Notes: generated by a model from the sequence alone, not told the origin. A DNA stretch of 64,000 nt from DATFVA01 sp963811905 (GCA_963811905.1 CAWETK010000021.1:62001-126000), one strand, 5' to 3'. Shown: positions 54,593 through 63,964, counted from the first letter of the stretch. Numbers and translations are program-made.

Positions 54593-54854
54593 ATCCGGTA
54601 TGAGTTAAAATGTGTCGTATATAAATGCGTTTTGCAGAATAAACTATGTAAGCAATCAGACGGTACTTGTTTCCTCCAATATTAAATATTGTAAACTTTC
54701 CAACCTGATCAGCCGAAGGGAATGTCTTTTTTAATTCAGCAAACGAATTATAATTACTTTGTTTTACTATGCGATACCATCGATCCAGAGGTTCTGCTGA
54801 ATCCCGATACCTTTTACTAAATTCGTGCAACCTTTTTCTTGTAATAATATGCAT
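54570..54854 (-). CDS. higB: HigB-like mRNA interferase toxin
   Basis: A 94-aa toxin of the HigB (PF09907-like) group: starts MHIITRKRLHEF, has LDRWYRIVKQSNYNSFAELKKTFP split around residue 25-45, FNIGGNKYRLIAYIVY and ends IRHILTHTGYDKGSW. The fold cleaves ribosome-bound mRNA in characterised members. It is directly followed by the HTH antitoxin. A clear type II toxin-antitoxin module, likely mobile. Confidence 0.9.
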   Translation of the reverse strand: MHIITRKRLHEFSKRYRDSAEPLDRWYRIVKQSNYNSFAELKKTFPSADQVGKFTIFNIGGNKYRLIAYIVYSAKRIYIRHILTHTGYDKGSWK

Positions 54855-55057
54855 AAATAATATATCTCATATTGAGATGTTTGTCAAGTAAAAAAATCAT
54901 ATGGAATATTGCTTATTCAAGCTTGGTCAAAGTTAACAATCACTCTAAGTTTCCCTAATATTATCGCCCGTAACTAATTTAATTCAGTTTGAGTAAAAAA
55001 TCAATTAATGAAGATGAAGCAAAGATAATGATGACTTAGTAACGAGTAAAAAATAGA

Positions 55058-55080
55058 GATCCCGAATCAAGTTCGGGATC
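55058..55080 (-). terminator. Hairpin terminator GATCCCGAA-N5-TTCGGGATC
   Basis: Perfect 9-bp stem at the very end of the truncated sensor fragment, followed on the minus strand by TCTATTTTTT. The last codons of the fragment overlap the stem. Confidence 0.75.
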
Positions 55081-55471
55081 ATCTTAAAAAATCCGTTCTT
55101 AAAATTAGTCCAAGCCCATTAATAGTTCCAATCCAGAGTGTTCTTTTACTATCTTCATAAATTGTTTTGATGAATTTTATTTTTATATCATCAGTTTCTT
55201 CGGGCTGATAAACATTCATTGAGTAGCCGTCATATTTTACCACGCCATTCTGTGTGCCAAACCATAGATACCCGAGGTAATCCTGGTAAATATAGCTAAC
55301 ACTATTTTCCGGAAGGCCGTCATTAACGGTAAGTTGTTCGAAGACAGGGGTTACAAATTTCGAGTTAGAATACTGGCAGTAGGTTTGGCCGGAGATCAGA
55401 ATAATTAGGATAAATAGGAGCAGGAAGCAGAGCTTCCCATCTTTATGCCGGAATAAATTTAACCTTACCAT
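55079..55471 (-). pseudogene. Truncated N-terminus of a hybrid two-component sensor
   Basis: 130 codons: signal peptide, then LTVNDGLPENSVSYIYQDYLGYLWFGTQNG-type propeller repeats (two, split over residues 45-120), exactly how proteins like the 1383-aa sensor begin. The frame stops after the second repeat (GTINGLGLILRTDFLR) at a hairpin; Y_Y_Y, kinase and AraC parts are missing. Best read as a remnant. Confidence 0.7.
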
Positions 55472-55547
55472 CTCCCCTCACAAATTTCTCTCTATCAATT
55501 ATCTGGTTAATTACTTGCACAGCATTTCAAGGGATAGAATAATTTGA

Positions 55548-55830
55548 TCAGAAAATGCAGACCGTTTGCTGCATTCCCCCAGAAATCTTAGCAGTATTAT
55601 AATCCGATTTAGAACAATAATCAATGATTCTGCGATAATATTTCATGCAGTTGGAATATCCAGGATATTCGGGATTATCAGGCCATACCAGGAATTTATT
55701 ATTAGATACTCAATTATGAGCAAGAAAGTGTTTGCTACTATTTGAGCCAAATACAGTTTCCGGACTATCGTAAAGAGGATCTCCAGGTTTTGTTTTAAAA
55801 GTGAGATCATGTAGATTTTAAGAGTTAATC
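55548..55830 (-). pseudogene. Possible decayed coding remnant
   Basis: In the 418-bp gap 55472-55889 one minus-strand frame reads protein-like, ...KPGDPLYDSPETVFGSNSS..., is interrupted by a TGA, and continues KFLVWPDNPEYPGYSNC... to a stop at 55548. No start and no recognised family; it may be chance. Nothing else was seen in this gap. Confidence 0.25.
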
Positions 55831-55889
55831 CCTCTCTCATATATTTTATTTTTCCCGGGGAAAATTTTAATTAGTAATAGGAATTTAAA

Positions 55890-56609
55890 ATGACGAATCG
55901 AATGAAAGAGATTTCACAAAACAAAGCCGCTAAAATTGCAGGTATCGGATACATTTTTATTTTCGTTCTCGGTATCGTAATAAACTTTTTTGTATTTGGC
56001 GGACTGATTGTAAAGGGAGATGCAGAAACAACTGTAAATAATATCATGGCTAACGAAGTATTGTTCCGCAGCGGGATGGCAGGCTGGATTGTTGTTTTAA
56101 TAATCGATATTATCATTGCATGGGCCCTTTACATTTTTCTTAAACCGGTAAGCAAGAGCCTTTCCCTGCTGACTGCATGGTTCAGGTTAGTTTATATTGC
56201 TATTTTCGGAATCACTCAGCTTAACCTGTTATTTGTTGTTTTGCTTCTGAGTGGGGCCGGCTTCCTGAATGTATTCAACCCTGTCCAGGTAAATGCCCTT
56301 GTGCTGCTGTTTCTCGAAGGACATAACTATGGATTCCTGATCTCTTTGGTATTTTTCGGAGTGCATCTCTTTTTAATCAGCTGGCTTATTTTTAAATCCG
56401 GGTATGTTCCTAAATATGTGGGGGTATTGCTGGTTCTTGCATCTTTTGGCTACCTGGCTGACAGCTTTGCAAATTTCCTTCTACCAAATTATTCCGATTA
56501 CCAGTTGGTTTTTATGATAATTGTTGCGGTACCGGGTATCATTGGTGAATTGGTATTTACCCTCTGGCTTTTATTTAAGGGAACAAAATCAGAACCTATA
56601 ACAGCCTGA
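55890..56609 (+). CDS. DUF4386-type membrane protein
   Basis: A 239-aa integral membrane protein with about six to seven hydrophobic segments. The N-terminus KAAKIAGIGYIFIFVLGI and the segment SLSLLTAWFRLVYIAIFG are typical of DUF4386 proteins. Function of the family is unknown. The nearest gene downstream is convergent, so it is monocistronic. Confidence 0.8.
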   Translation: MTNRMKEISQNKAAKIAGIGYIFIFVLGIVINFFVFGGLIVKGDAETTVNNIMANEVLFRSGMAGWIVVLIIDIIIAWALYIFLKPVSKSLSLLTAWFRLVYIAIFGITQLNLLFVVLLLSGAGFLNVFNPVQVNALVLLFLEGHNYGFLISLVFFGVHLFLISWLIFKSGYVPKYVGVLLVLASFGYLADSFANFLLPNYSDYQLVFMIIVAVPGIIGELVFTLWLLFKGTKSEPITA

Positions 56610-56625
56610 CGGTAAAGAATATAAA

Positions 56626-57045
56626 TTAAGTCTTTACTTGCTTCGATAATGACACGATCAGGCAGGCTGCTGTCAGGAGAAGCGAAATTGGACCGAACAG
56701 AAGCCTCTCTTCCGAGCTTTGTGAAGCAAAATTGCCAAGAGTATTCAGCAATAGGAAAGCTGTGATCACCCAGGATAGGATCTTGATTATCCTTGATGGG
56801 GGATTATTACCGATTAGCCCTGCACTACGCCGAATAATATAAATAAACAGAATGAGTAAGGCCGCTGCTGTAACACTCATAATCCTAAAATTAATTGTAA
56901 GAACCTGCTGTTGTCCGCCCCAGGCTATAGAGATTGGTAAGAGCCCCGCTGCAATAAGAAGTTGAAGGATAATTATGATACCGAATAGAACTGTTGCTAT
57001 ATTCCCGGCTATTTTGCTAAGAATCCGACTGTTTGATCCTTGCAT
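56626..57045 (-). CDS. Small integral membrane protein, unknown function
   Basis: A 139-aa protein with four predicted membrane segments (about 15-37, 50-70, 85-105, 112-132) and short charged ends. No family recognised. It lies between the DUF4386 gene and the nos cluster, divergent from nosZ, so its start region shares the nos promoter region. Confidence 0.65.
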   Translation of the reverse strand: MQGSNSRILSKIAGNIATVLFGIIIILQLLIAAGLLPISIAWGGQQQVLTINFRIMSVTAAALLILFIYIIRRSAGLIGNNPPSRIIKILSWVITAFLLLNTLGNFASQSSEERLLFGPISLLLTAACLIVSLSKQVKT

Positions 57046-57145
57046 GTAATTACTTTCTTCTATAAATAAGTTTCGGACGATATTGTAAAGTTAAAATAAT
57101 CATGTAAAATTAATTTGAATCTATCATTTATAGTTTTTATCTTTA

Positions 57146-57165
57146 ATCAGATAAAAAAATCTGAT
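57146..57165. promoter_or_regulatory. Inverted repeat upstream of nosZ
   Basis: Perfect ATCAGAT-N6-ATCTGAT, 82 bp before the nosZ ATG. The loop is all A. Size and symmetry suit a dimeric regulator such as a CRP/FNR-family protein, but the half-site is not the FNR consensus. Confidence 0.45.
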
Positions 57166-57247
57166 ATTGAACGGAGTAATAAAAACTCCCTTTTTTTTAA
57201 CATATAATCAGAGTAAAAGGTCTTATTACAATCTCAGAGGCAAGAAC

Positions 57248-59236
57248 ATGAAATCCAAAATTTACAGGTTACTCACATCCGTTATTATTCTCATATTGTT
57301 GGTTTTAACATCCTGCGGGCAGGATAAAACAGAAAACAATGAAACCGGCGACGATGTTCAGGCAGTTGCACGAGCCAGGGGTTTAACACCGGAGGATTTA
57401 CTGGCCGCAGCAAAAACTTATTTACCAAGCGGTCAGAAGGATGAATATATGATGTTTGCCTCGGGGGGGCATTCGGGACAAGTTTTTGTCATCGGGATAC
57501 CGTCTATGAGACTCTTAAAAAGTATTGGGGTTTTTACCCCGGAGCCATGGCAGGGATGGGGATTCTCGAAGGAAACAAAAAAAATATTGGATGACAGTAA
57601 TCCGGCCGGCACTAAACTTACCTGGGGAGACTCTCATCATCCTGCACTTTCGGAAACAAACGGAGACTACGACGGCGAATATCTATTTATAAATGACAAG
57701 GCAAATGCAAGGGTTGCGGTTATCGATCTGAAAGATTTTGAAACCAAACAGATCATTAAAAATCCGCTATCGTACAGCGATCATGGAGGAACTTTCGTTA
57801 CCCCGAATACGGATTATATTATTGAAGGCGGACAGTATGCAATGCCCTGGGCCGGTACTTATGCTCCTCTTTCGGAATATAAAAAAGAATATCATGGGAT
57901 GATAACCTTCTGGAAATTTGATCGTAAGGCGGGAAGAATTGATAAGAGTAAATCTTTCGCTTTGGAACTTCCTCCGTACTGGCAGGATCTGGCCGATGCG
58001 GGAAAGCTTACCAGCGACGGCTACGTATTTCTTAATTCTTTTAACACTGAATTGGCAGTAGGCGGTGATATGGAGGGTAACCCTCCTTTCGAAGCAGGAG
58101 CTTCACAGCGCGACATGGATTATCTGCATGTCATCAATCTCAGACAGGCAGAAAAACTCTATCAGGAGGGTAAGACCAAAACGGTAAATGGCTTTAGAGT
58201 TATCCCTCTTGATATACTGGCCAAAGAAAATGTTTTGACTTTTGTACCTGAACCTAAATCACCACATGGCGTGGATGTAACTCCTGATGGTGACTATCTT
58301 GTAATCTCTGGTAAGCTCGATCCTCACGTTACTATTTTCAATTTTTCTAAGATAAAAGATGCAATTGAGAATTCAAGGTTCGAGGGTAAAGATGAATTCG
58401 GAGTGAACATCATAAAATTTGATGATGTGCTGGAGGCTCAGGTTGAGGTAGGATTAGGACCTTTACACACACAGTTTGACGCGAATGGTTACGCGTATAC
58501 GAGTCTGTTCCTGGAGAGTGCTGTCGCCCGATGGGCACTGGGAGGAAAATGGAAAGAAAAGAACGGCACTGCGGGCTGGACCTTAATTGATAAGATCCCG
58601 ATAAATTATAATGTTGGTCACCTTGCTGTGGCTGAAGGAGATAATGTCCATCCTGACGGTAAATACCTGGTGTCACTGGATAAATGGTCTATCGATAGAT
58701 TTTCGAATGTTGGTCCGCTTCTCCCACAAAATTTTCAGCTAATAGACATCAGTCATCCTGATCAGAAAATGCAGCTACTCTACGATATGCCTATCGGTGT
58801 CGGAGAACCGCATTACGCGCAGATAATAAAAGCGGATAAAATTAAATCCTGGGAAGTTTATCCTGAAATAGGATGGGATCCCGGAACACAGACTAAATCA
58901 GAATTTGGTGTAACTGCTGGCAAAGAGAGGATTAAGAGAAGCGGGAATACAGTAGAGATCTGGATGACAGCTATCAGAAGTCATTTTACTCCCGAACATG
59001 TCCTTGTTAAAAAAGGAGAGAAAGTAATCTGGCATGTTACGAATATCGAAAGGGCTAAAGATGCAACTCATGGTTTTGGTCTTCCCTATTATGATTACAA
59101 TCTGAGCATTGAACCGGGAGAAACACAGACTATTGAGTTTACAGCTAATACCGTCGGTGTTTTTCCCTACTACTGTACTGAATTTTGTTCGGCGCTGCAT
59201 CTTGAGATGGCGGGATATTTTATGGTTCAGCCATAA
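57248..59236 (+). CDS. nosZ: Nitrous oxide reductase, clade II (Sec/lipoprotein type)
   Basis: Terminal reductase of denitrification (662 aa), reducing N2O to N2 outside the inner membrane. The start at 57248 gives MKSKIYRLLTSVIILI with lipobox LTSC, a Sec lipoprotein signal instead of the Tat signal of clade I; AGAGGCAAG precedes it. The propeller domain carries the His-rich CuZ sites (SGGHSGQV, WGDSHHPALSETNGDYDG, SDHGGTFV). The C-terminal cupredoxin CuA site is Cys643-x-Glu645-x-Cys647...His651..Met654 (YYCTEFCSALHLEM), with Glu where proteobacterial NosZ has Trp. First gene of the nos operon. Confidence 0.97.
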   Translation: MKSKIYRLLTSVIILILLVLTSCGQDKTENNETGDDVQAVARARGLTPEDLLAAAKTYLPSGQKDEYMMFASGGHSGQVFVIGIPSMRLLKSIGVFTPEPWQGWGFSKETKKILDDSNPAGTKLTWGDSHHPALSETNGDYDGEYLFINDKANARVAVIDLKDFETKQIIKNPLSYSDHGGTFVTPNTDYIIEGGQYAMPWAGTYAPLSEYKKEYHGMITFWKFDRKAGRIDKSKSFALELPPYWQDLADAGKLTSDGYVFLNSFNTELAVGGDMEGNPPFEAGASQRDMDYLHVINLRQAEKLYQEGKTKTVNGFRVIPLDILAKENVLTFVPEPKSPHGVDVTPDGDYLVISGKLDPHVTIFNFSKIKDAIENSRFEGKDEFGVNIIKFDDVLEAQVEVGLGPLHTQFDANGYAYTSLFLESAVARWALGGKWKEKNGTAGWTLIDKIPINYNVGHLAVAEGDNVHPDGKYLVSLDKWSIDRFSNVGPLLPQNFQLIDISHPDQKMQLLYDMPIGVGEPHYAQIIKADKIKSWEVYPEIGWDPGTQTKSEFGVTAGKERIKRSGNTVEIWMTAIRSHFTPEHVLVKKGEKVIWHVTNIERAKDATHGFGLPYYDYNLSIEPGETQTIEFTANTVGVFPYYCTEFCSALHLEMAGYFMVQP

Positions 59237-59305
59237 TGCAGCGATTGCAGGCGGCAATGGCACTTGATATTTGTAAATGAAAATTGATTTAAGATTGGAA
59301 GCGCT

Positions 59306-59959
59306 ATGAAAGATTTAGAATTAATATTCGGACCAAGGATCCCTAAAGAGTTATTGACCAGGGAAAAGAAAAGATTTCTGATGCCGACGATAATTATCGG
59401 TGCTGCAGCATTGATGCTTTTTCTCTCGATCTTTATGCCATACTGGAAACTTACTCTGATGGCTCCACAATATCCCGGAGGCCTTAAGATGGAAGCTTAT
59501 GTTAACGGAGTTTCCGGTGATGTAGATGAAATCGATGAACTCAATCATTACATAGGTATGAGGTCATTAAAAGAAGCTGCAGAACTGGAAAGAAGTCTCA
59601 GTATAATAATGATTATTGCACTGATTCTGCTTATTGCTGCAAGTATCTATACTCACAGTCCATTCGCCTTGTTTTTAACAATCCCGGCAATCCTGTATCC
59701 ACTCGTCTTCCTGGGCGACCTTTATTTCTGGATGCAGAACTTCGGGATGCATCTTAATCCGCATGCTCCTTTAAGCAGCGCCGTGAAGCCTTTTGTACCG
59801 CCCATTCTTGGTGAGGGTTTCGTCGGGCAGTTTAAAACTATTGCAACGTGGGAGCCTGGACTTATAATATCTTTTATAGCTTCCGCTTTGATAATTACAG
59901 GGTTGTATTTTCACAGGAAAGCATATAAACCATTAATGGAAACAGGGTTTAAGGGATGA
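59306..59959 (+). CDS. nosB: NosB-like membrane protein of the nos cluster
   Basis: A 217-aa protein with four to five membrane segments (about 26-48, 97-117, 122-145, 190-212) and a soluble insert (QYPGGLKMEAYVNGVSGDVD). Clade II nos clusters carry a membrane protein of this size, called NosB, right after nosZ; its role is not established. The position decides the name. It overlaps nosD by four bases. Confidence 0.78.
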   Translation: MKDLELIFGPRIPKELLTREKKRFLMPTIIIGAAALMLFLSIFMPYWKLTLMAPQYPGGLKMEAYVNGVSGDVDEIDELNHYIGMRSLKEAAELERSLSIIMIIALILLIAASIYTHSPFALFLTIPAILYPLVFLGDLYFWMQNFGMHLNPHAPLSSAVKPFVPPILGEGFVGQFKTIATWEPGLIISFIASALIITGLYFHRKAYKPLMETGFKG

Positions 59960-61359
59960 GAACCGGGTTGACAGCTATATTGTTATTATTAGTAAGCTTC
60001 CTGACTACCGGTACTATCAGTTCAAAAAACCTGAAGACAGGCAATGGTTATACTTATACTGATTTTCGGGATGCATTGTCAGCCTCTGAAAACGGAGATA
60101 CAATTATAGTTTACCCGGGGATTTATAAAGGGAATTTTCTAATAGATAAATCAGTAACTATCATTGGGAGAGGTAATCCCGTTTTTGACGGGGAAAATAC
60201 CGGTACTATAATTACAATAGAAGCGCCCGGTGTCTCTATTGAAGATGTCACAATTAAAAATAGCGGTAAACTCCTTGATCGGGAGGATGCCGGAATACTG
60301 GTTAAGACTGATAATGTAAATATTCAGAGAAATAAGCTAATCTCGGTATTATTCGGAGTTTATTTCAGGCAGGCTGACAACGGCAGAATTAAAGATAATC
60401 TTATAGAGGGGAAGAAGGATCTTGATGTTCCCAGAAGAGGGGATCTTTTCCGGGCATGGTATTGTAAGGATCTCCTCATTGAAAATAATACATTAAGCTA
60501 TGGGAGAGATTTTATCATCTGGTTTTCACATGGAATAACCATTAAAAAGAATAAAATCAAAGGTGCAAGATACGGACTGCATTTTATGTACAGTTCTGAC
60601 AGCCGCATTTTGCAGAATAGGGTTACTTATAGTTCGGTAGGTATGTATTTAATGTATAGTAAGAACCTGGTTATAGAGAAGAATCTTCTTGCTTATAACA
60701 GGGGAGCAAGCGGTTTTGGAATTGGATTAAAAGACCTTGATAATACCGAATTAAAAGAGAACGTTATTGCTGACAATCGGGTAGGTATATTCATCGATAA
60801 TTCACCCAGAAATTATGATGCTTATATGAAGTATACCGGAAACGTTATAGCATATAATGAAACAGGCGTGAATGTTCTTTCTTCTCTTCACAACAGCAAA
60901 TTCAAAAAAAATAGTTTTATTGAAAATTATCAGCAGGCTGTTTTGACCAGGGGACAGGACCCTGATAATGATTACTGGGAACAAAACTACTGGAGTAACT
61001 ATTCAGGCTATGATGGGGATAAAGACGGATCAGGCGATATACCATATGGGCAGGATCAGGTATTTGAGAACCTTACAGAGGAAAAACCAAATCTAAAAAT
61101 ATTATTATACAGTCCGGCGGTTAGTACACTCAGCTATGCTGCAGATGCTTTCCCGGTTCTCAAACCTGAACCTGTACTGATTGATAAAGCACCGTCCATT
61201 CATTCGATCCTGCCATCAGGAATTATGCAGATAAAAAACGGCAGGAGCATAGAATTCCTCTCTTTCGCTTTAGTTCTTTTATTAATGTCGGCAGGGTCGC
61301 TTGTGTTATTCAAATTCAAGAATAGTATTGTAAATAAAAGAAATGGCAGTCACCGGTGA
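59956..61359 (+). CDS. nosD: Nitrous oxide reductase maturation protein NosD
   Basis: Periplasmic accessory protein (467 aa) for CuZ assembly, working with NosF and NosY. It has a signal peptide (about 1-23) and a right-handed beta-helix of NosD/CASH repeats (about 35-360; VTIIGRGNPVFDGEN, NVNIQRNKLISV, ITIKKNKIKGARYGLHFMYS). A C-terminal membrane segment (about 433-453) anchors it. Coupled to nosB by ATGA overlap and 3 bp before nosF. Confidence 0.94.
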   Translation: MRTGLTAILLLLVSFLTTGTISSKNLKTGNGYTYTDFRDALSASENGDTIIVYPGIYKGNFLIDKSVTIIGRGNPVFDGENTGTIITIEAPGVSIEDVTIKNSGKLLDREDAGILVKTDNVNIQRNKLISVLFGVYFRQADNGRIKDNLIEGKKDLDVPRRGDLFRAWYCKDLLIENNTLSYGRDFIIWFSHGITIKKNKIKGARYGLHFMYSSDSRILQNRVTYSSVGMYLMYSKNLVIEKNLLAYNRGASGFGIGLKDLDNTELKENVIADNRVGIFIDNSPRNYDAYMKYTGNVIAYNETGVNVLSSLHNSKFKKNSFIENYQQAVLTRGQDPDNDYWEQNYWSNYSGYDGDKDGSGDIPYGQDQVFENLTEEKPNLKILLYSPAVSTLSYAADAFPVLKPEPVLIDKAPSIHSILPSGIMQIKNGRSIEFLSFALVLLLMSAGSLVLFKFKNSIVNKRNGSHR

Positions 61360-61362
61360 TAT

Positions 61363-62226
61363 ATGATTAAAATAATAGAAGTGACAAAACGTTACAGAAA
61401 ATTAAAGGCGCTTGATAACCTCACTGTCGATATCAATGATCGGGAAGCCACGGCTCTGTGGGGTTCAAACGGCGCGGGCAAAACAACACTTATCAGATGT
61501 CTGCTCGGTGTTACCCCTTTTGAAGGTGAAATTTTCATTGATAATAAAAATTTAAGAAGTGATAATAAGGAAATAAAAAAGTCGATAGGCTTCGTTCCCC
61601 AGGAAATTAGTCTTCACGATAATCTTTCTGTATATGAAACCTTGAATTTCTATTCTCAATTAAAGAAAACCACCACAGAATCTATAGGTAAATGGAGTGA
61701 AATCCTCGGTATAGATATCTTCAGGGATAAATTGATAAAAGAGCTCTCAGGAGGTATGAGGCAAAAGCTCGCTCTCGCCATAGCATTACTGGGAAACCCC
61801 CTGATATTACTCCTGGACGAACCGACGGCTAATCTCGACCTCAGATCTCGTGAGGACTTCATCCACCTGCTGGGTTTGCTTAAATCGGAGGGCAAGACAA
61901 TAATCTTCTCATCTCACCGGATGGAGGAAGTAATGTCATTTGCTGACAGAGTATTAGTTCTTGATAATGGAAAAATCATTGCGGATGCTTCACCAATGTC
62001 GATCTATAAAAAATTCGGCAGGAATGGAACACTCAAAATATTTATACAGCCCAAATCATATGAAACGGCAATTGATCTACTAAGCCTGCATGGATTTACA
62101 AGTTCAATGAATGGTAAAGGTATAAAAGTTAAGGTTGATCCTGACTTGAAAATAGAACCTATCAGGCTTTTACTTAACTCAGGACTTGAAATAGAAAATT
62201 TTGATTATGAAGTCGAATTATTTTAG
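61363..62226 (+). CDS. nosF: ABC transporter ATP-binding protein NosF
   Basis: ATPase (287 aa) of the NosDFY complex that supplies sulfur or copper-site components to NosZ. Seen: Walker A GSNGAGKTT, Q-loop VPQEISLHDN, signature LSGGMRQKLALA, Walker B LILLLDEPTANLD, and switch His in FSSHRMEE. A C-terminal extension of about 80 residues follows. Located directly between nosD and nosY. Confidence 0.95.
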   Translation: MIKIIEVTKRYRKLKALDNLTVDINDREATALWGSNGAGKTTLIRCLLGVTPFEGEIFIDNKNLRSDNKEIKKSIGFVPQEISLHDNLSVYETLNFYSQLKKTTTESIGKWSEILGIDIFRDKLIKELSGGMRQKLALAIALLGNPLILLLDEPTANLDLRSREDFIHLLGLLKSEGKTIIFSSHRMEEVMSFADRVLVLDNGKIIADASPMSIYKKFGRNGTLKIFIQPKSYETAIDLLSLHGFTSSMNGKGIKVKVDPDLKIEPIRLLLNSGLEIENFDYEVELF

Positions 62227-62235
62227 GCGGAAGTT

Positions 62236-63072
62236 ATGAATGTTGATATCAAAACAATCAGTTTAATAGCACAAAAAGAAATCCTTTTTTCCCTCAGAAA
62301 TAAATGGTTCCTGATCTACACAATAATATTTGCAATTCTTTCCCTCGGATTATCATTAATCGGTTTATCAGGACTGGAGAATTATGGAGTTTCGGGATTC
62401 GGCCGGACAACAGCAAGCCTGATAAATATGATAATTCTTTTTGTGCCGTTGATGGGTCTTACATTAGGAGCAATGAGCATAGCTTATGAACGGGAGAGAG
62501 GAACACTTCTTTATATCCTGGCGCAGCCCGTTTCTTACTTTGAAGTAATAATGGGTAAGTTCTTCGGACTGGGAGTTTCAATTCTTGCTTCCCTTGTACT
62601 GGGTTTCGGACTTAGCGGATTGATCATCGGTATAAAAGGCGGAACTGCCGATTTGCAGGGATATATGCTCTTCATCCTGCTTACTTTCCTGCTCGCAAAT
62701 GTTAACCTTGCCATCGGGATGTTTATTTCAGGGTATTTCAGAAAATATGATACTGCGCTGGGGGTCTCAATTTTTGTCTGGCTCTTTTTTGTGATTTTCA
62801 GCGATCTTGGAGTAATAGGGACTTCATTCCTGGTGAATCTGGATATTAATCAGGTATTCCTTCTAACAATTTTCAATCCGATCCAGGTATTTAAGCTGAG
62901 TGCTATATTCTCTTTAAGGAACAACCTTGAAATTTTAGGACCAGTAGGAAATTATGTTGTCAGAAATTTCGGGAGCAATCTTCAGTTTTTCCTGGTAGGG
63001 ATTCTCCTTACGCTCACGGTAATTTTTATGTATTTAACTCAAAGCTTATTTAAAAGGAGGGGAGCTGTATGA
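62236..63072 (+). CDS. nosY: ABC transporter permease NosY
   Basis: Membrane subunit (278 aa) of NosDFY with six hydrophobic segments; ABC-2 type. N-terminal IAQKEILFSLRNKWF and the motif AYERERGTLLYILAQPVS are characteristic of NosY. GGCGGAAG ribosome site. It overlaps nosL by four bases. Confidence 0.94.
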   Translation: MNVDIKTISLIAQKEILFSLRNKWFLIYTIIFAILSLGLSLIGLSGLENYGVSGFGRTTASLINMIILFVPLMGLTLGAMSIAYERERGTLLYILAQPVSYFEVIMGKFFGLGVSILASLVLGFGLSGLIIGIKGGTADLQGYMLFILLTFLLANVNLAIGMFISGYFRKYDTALGVSIFVWLFFVIFSDLGVIGTSFLVNLDINQVFLLTIFNPIQVFKLSAIFSLRNNLEILGPVGNYVVRNFGSNLQFFLVGILLTLTVIFMYLTQSLFKRRGAV

Positions 63073-63518
63073 CGAGGATATTAGTCATAGTCCTTCTAGT
63101 TTTACCATACTTCTTAACGGGCTGCAGAAATTCCTCAGCTGATGTTCCTCCGGAAATCATACCGGGACAGGACGCGTGCGATAATTGCTTTATGATTATA
63201 AACGAAAAAAAATATGCTGCAGCTGTTACACTTAATAACGGGGAAGAAAAAAGATTTGATGATATAGGATGCGTCCTTGCCTACAGAGATCAAAATGAAA
63301 AAAACATAATGGATTACTGGGTTTTTGATTTTATCTCGGGTGCGCCTGTCCCTGTTAAGGAAGCTTTTTTTGTAAGATCATCGAGGGAAGTTACTCCAAT
63401 GGGAAGCGGGATACTGGCTTTTTCTAAGAAAGCAGCAGCAGAAACTTTCGCAGGGCGGGAGAACTCAAAGGTCTTGATTTTTAATGAATTAACTAATAAT
63501 AATTTAACCAAGGAGTAA
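63069..63518 (+). CDS. nosL: Copper-binding lipoprotein NosL
   Basis: Outer-facing copper chaperone (149 aa) for NosZ. Lipobox FLTGC (Cys19). Copper site Cys37-x-x-Cys40-x-Met42 (DACDNCFM), then the NosL-type C-terminal region (WVFDFISGAPVPVKEAFFV; PMGSGILAF). Coupled to nosY and followed 4 bp later by the cytochrome gene. Confidence 0.94.
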   Translation: MTRILVIVLLVLPYFLTGCRNSSADVPPEIIPGQDACDNCFMIINEKKYAAAVTLNNGEEKRFDDIGCVLAYRDQNEKNIMDYWVFDFISGAPVPVKEAFFVRSSREVTPMGSGILAFSKKAAAETFAGRENSKVLIFNELTNNNLTKE

Positions 63519-63522
63519 AAAA

Positions 63523-63921
63523 ATGTTCCTGAAAAAAATGTATGTTACAGCTGCTGTTGTTGCTTTAGCCTTTCTCTATTTTAATTGCGGAGGAAATGAA
63601 GATTCCGGTCAGTCGCAGCAGGAGATTTCTGCTCTAAAAGGAAATCCTGCTGAAGGACAAAAATATTTCGCTCAAACCTGTTCTGCATGCCATGGAATGG
63701 ATGCTAAAGGGCTCCCGAAGCTTGGTAAGGATCTTACAACCAGCGCCTTCCTGGCCAGTGAATCGGATGCTGAGCTGCTTGGATTCCTTAAACAGGGCAG
63801 GCTATCGACTGACCCGCTGAACACTACCGGTGTTTCGATGCCTCCGAAAGGCGGAAACCCGGCTTTTAATGAGCAGCAGTTATCCGATATAATTTCATAC
63901 CTGAGACAAATTCATCAATAA
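63523..63921 (+). CDS. Class I c-type cytochrome of the nos cluster
   Basis: Monoheme cytochrome c (132 aa), the likely electron donor to NosZ. N-terminal hydrophobic segment ending in YFNCGG, so possibly a lipoprotein with an atypical lipobox. Heme site Cys53-x-x-Cys56-His57 (CSACH) and axial Met105 in GVSMPPKGG. AAGGAG ribosome site. It is the last gene before a strong hairpin, closing the operon within the window. Confidence 0.92.
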   Translation: MFLKKMYVTAAVVALAFLYFNCGGNEDSGQSQQEISALKGNPAEGQKYFAQTCSACHGMDAKGLPKLGKDLTTSAFLASESDAELLGFLKQGRLSTDPLNTTGVSMPPKGGNPAFNEQQLSDIISYLRQIHQ

Positions 63922-63964
63922 TAATATGGCTGCCTTAAATAGGATGTGCTAAATTTCGTTCCGG

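Noticed and set aside
57115..57127. FNR box (TTGAATCTATCAT) upstream of nosZ
   Set aside because: Only the left half fits TTGAT-N4-ATCAA well; the perfect inverted repeat at 57146-57165 is a better operator candidate.
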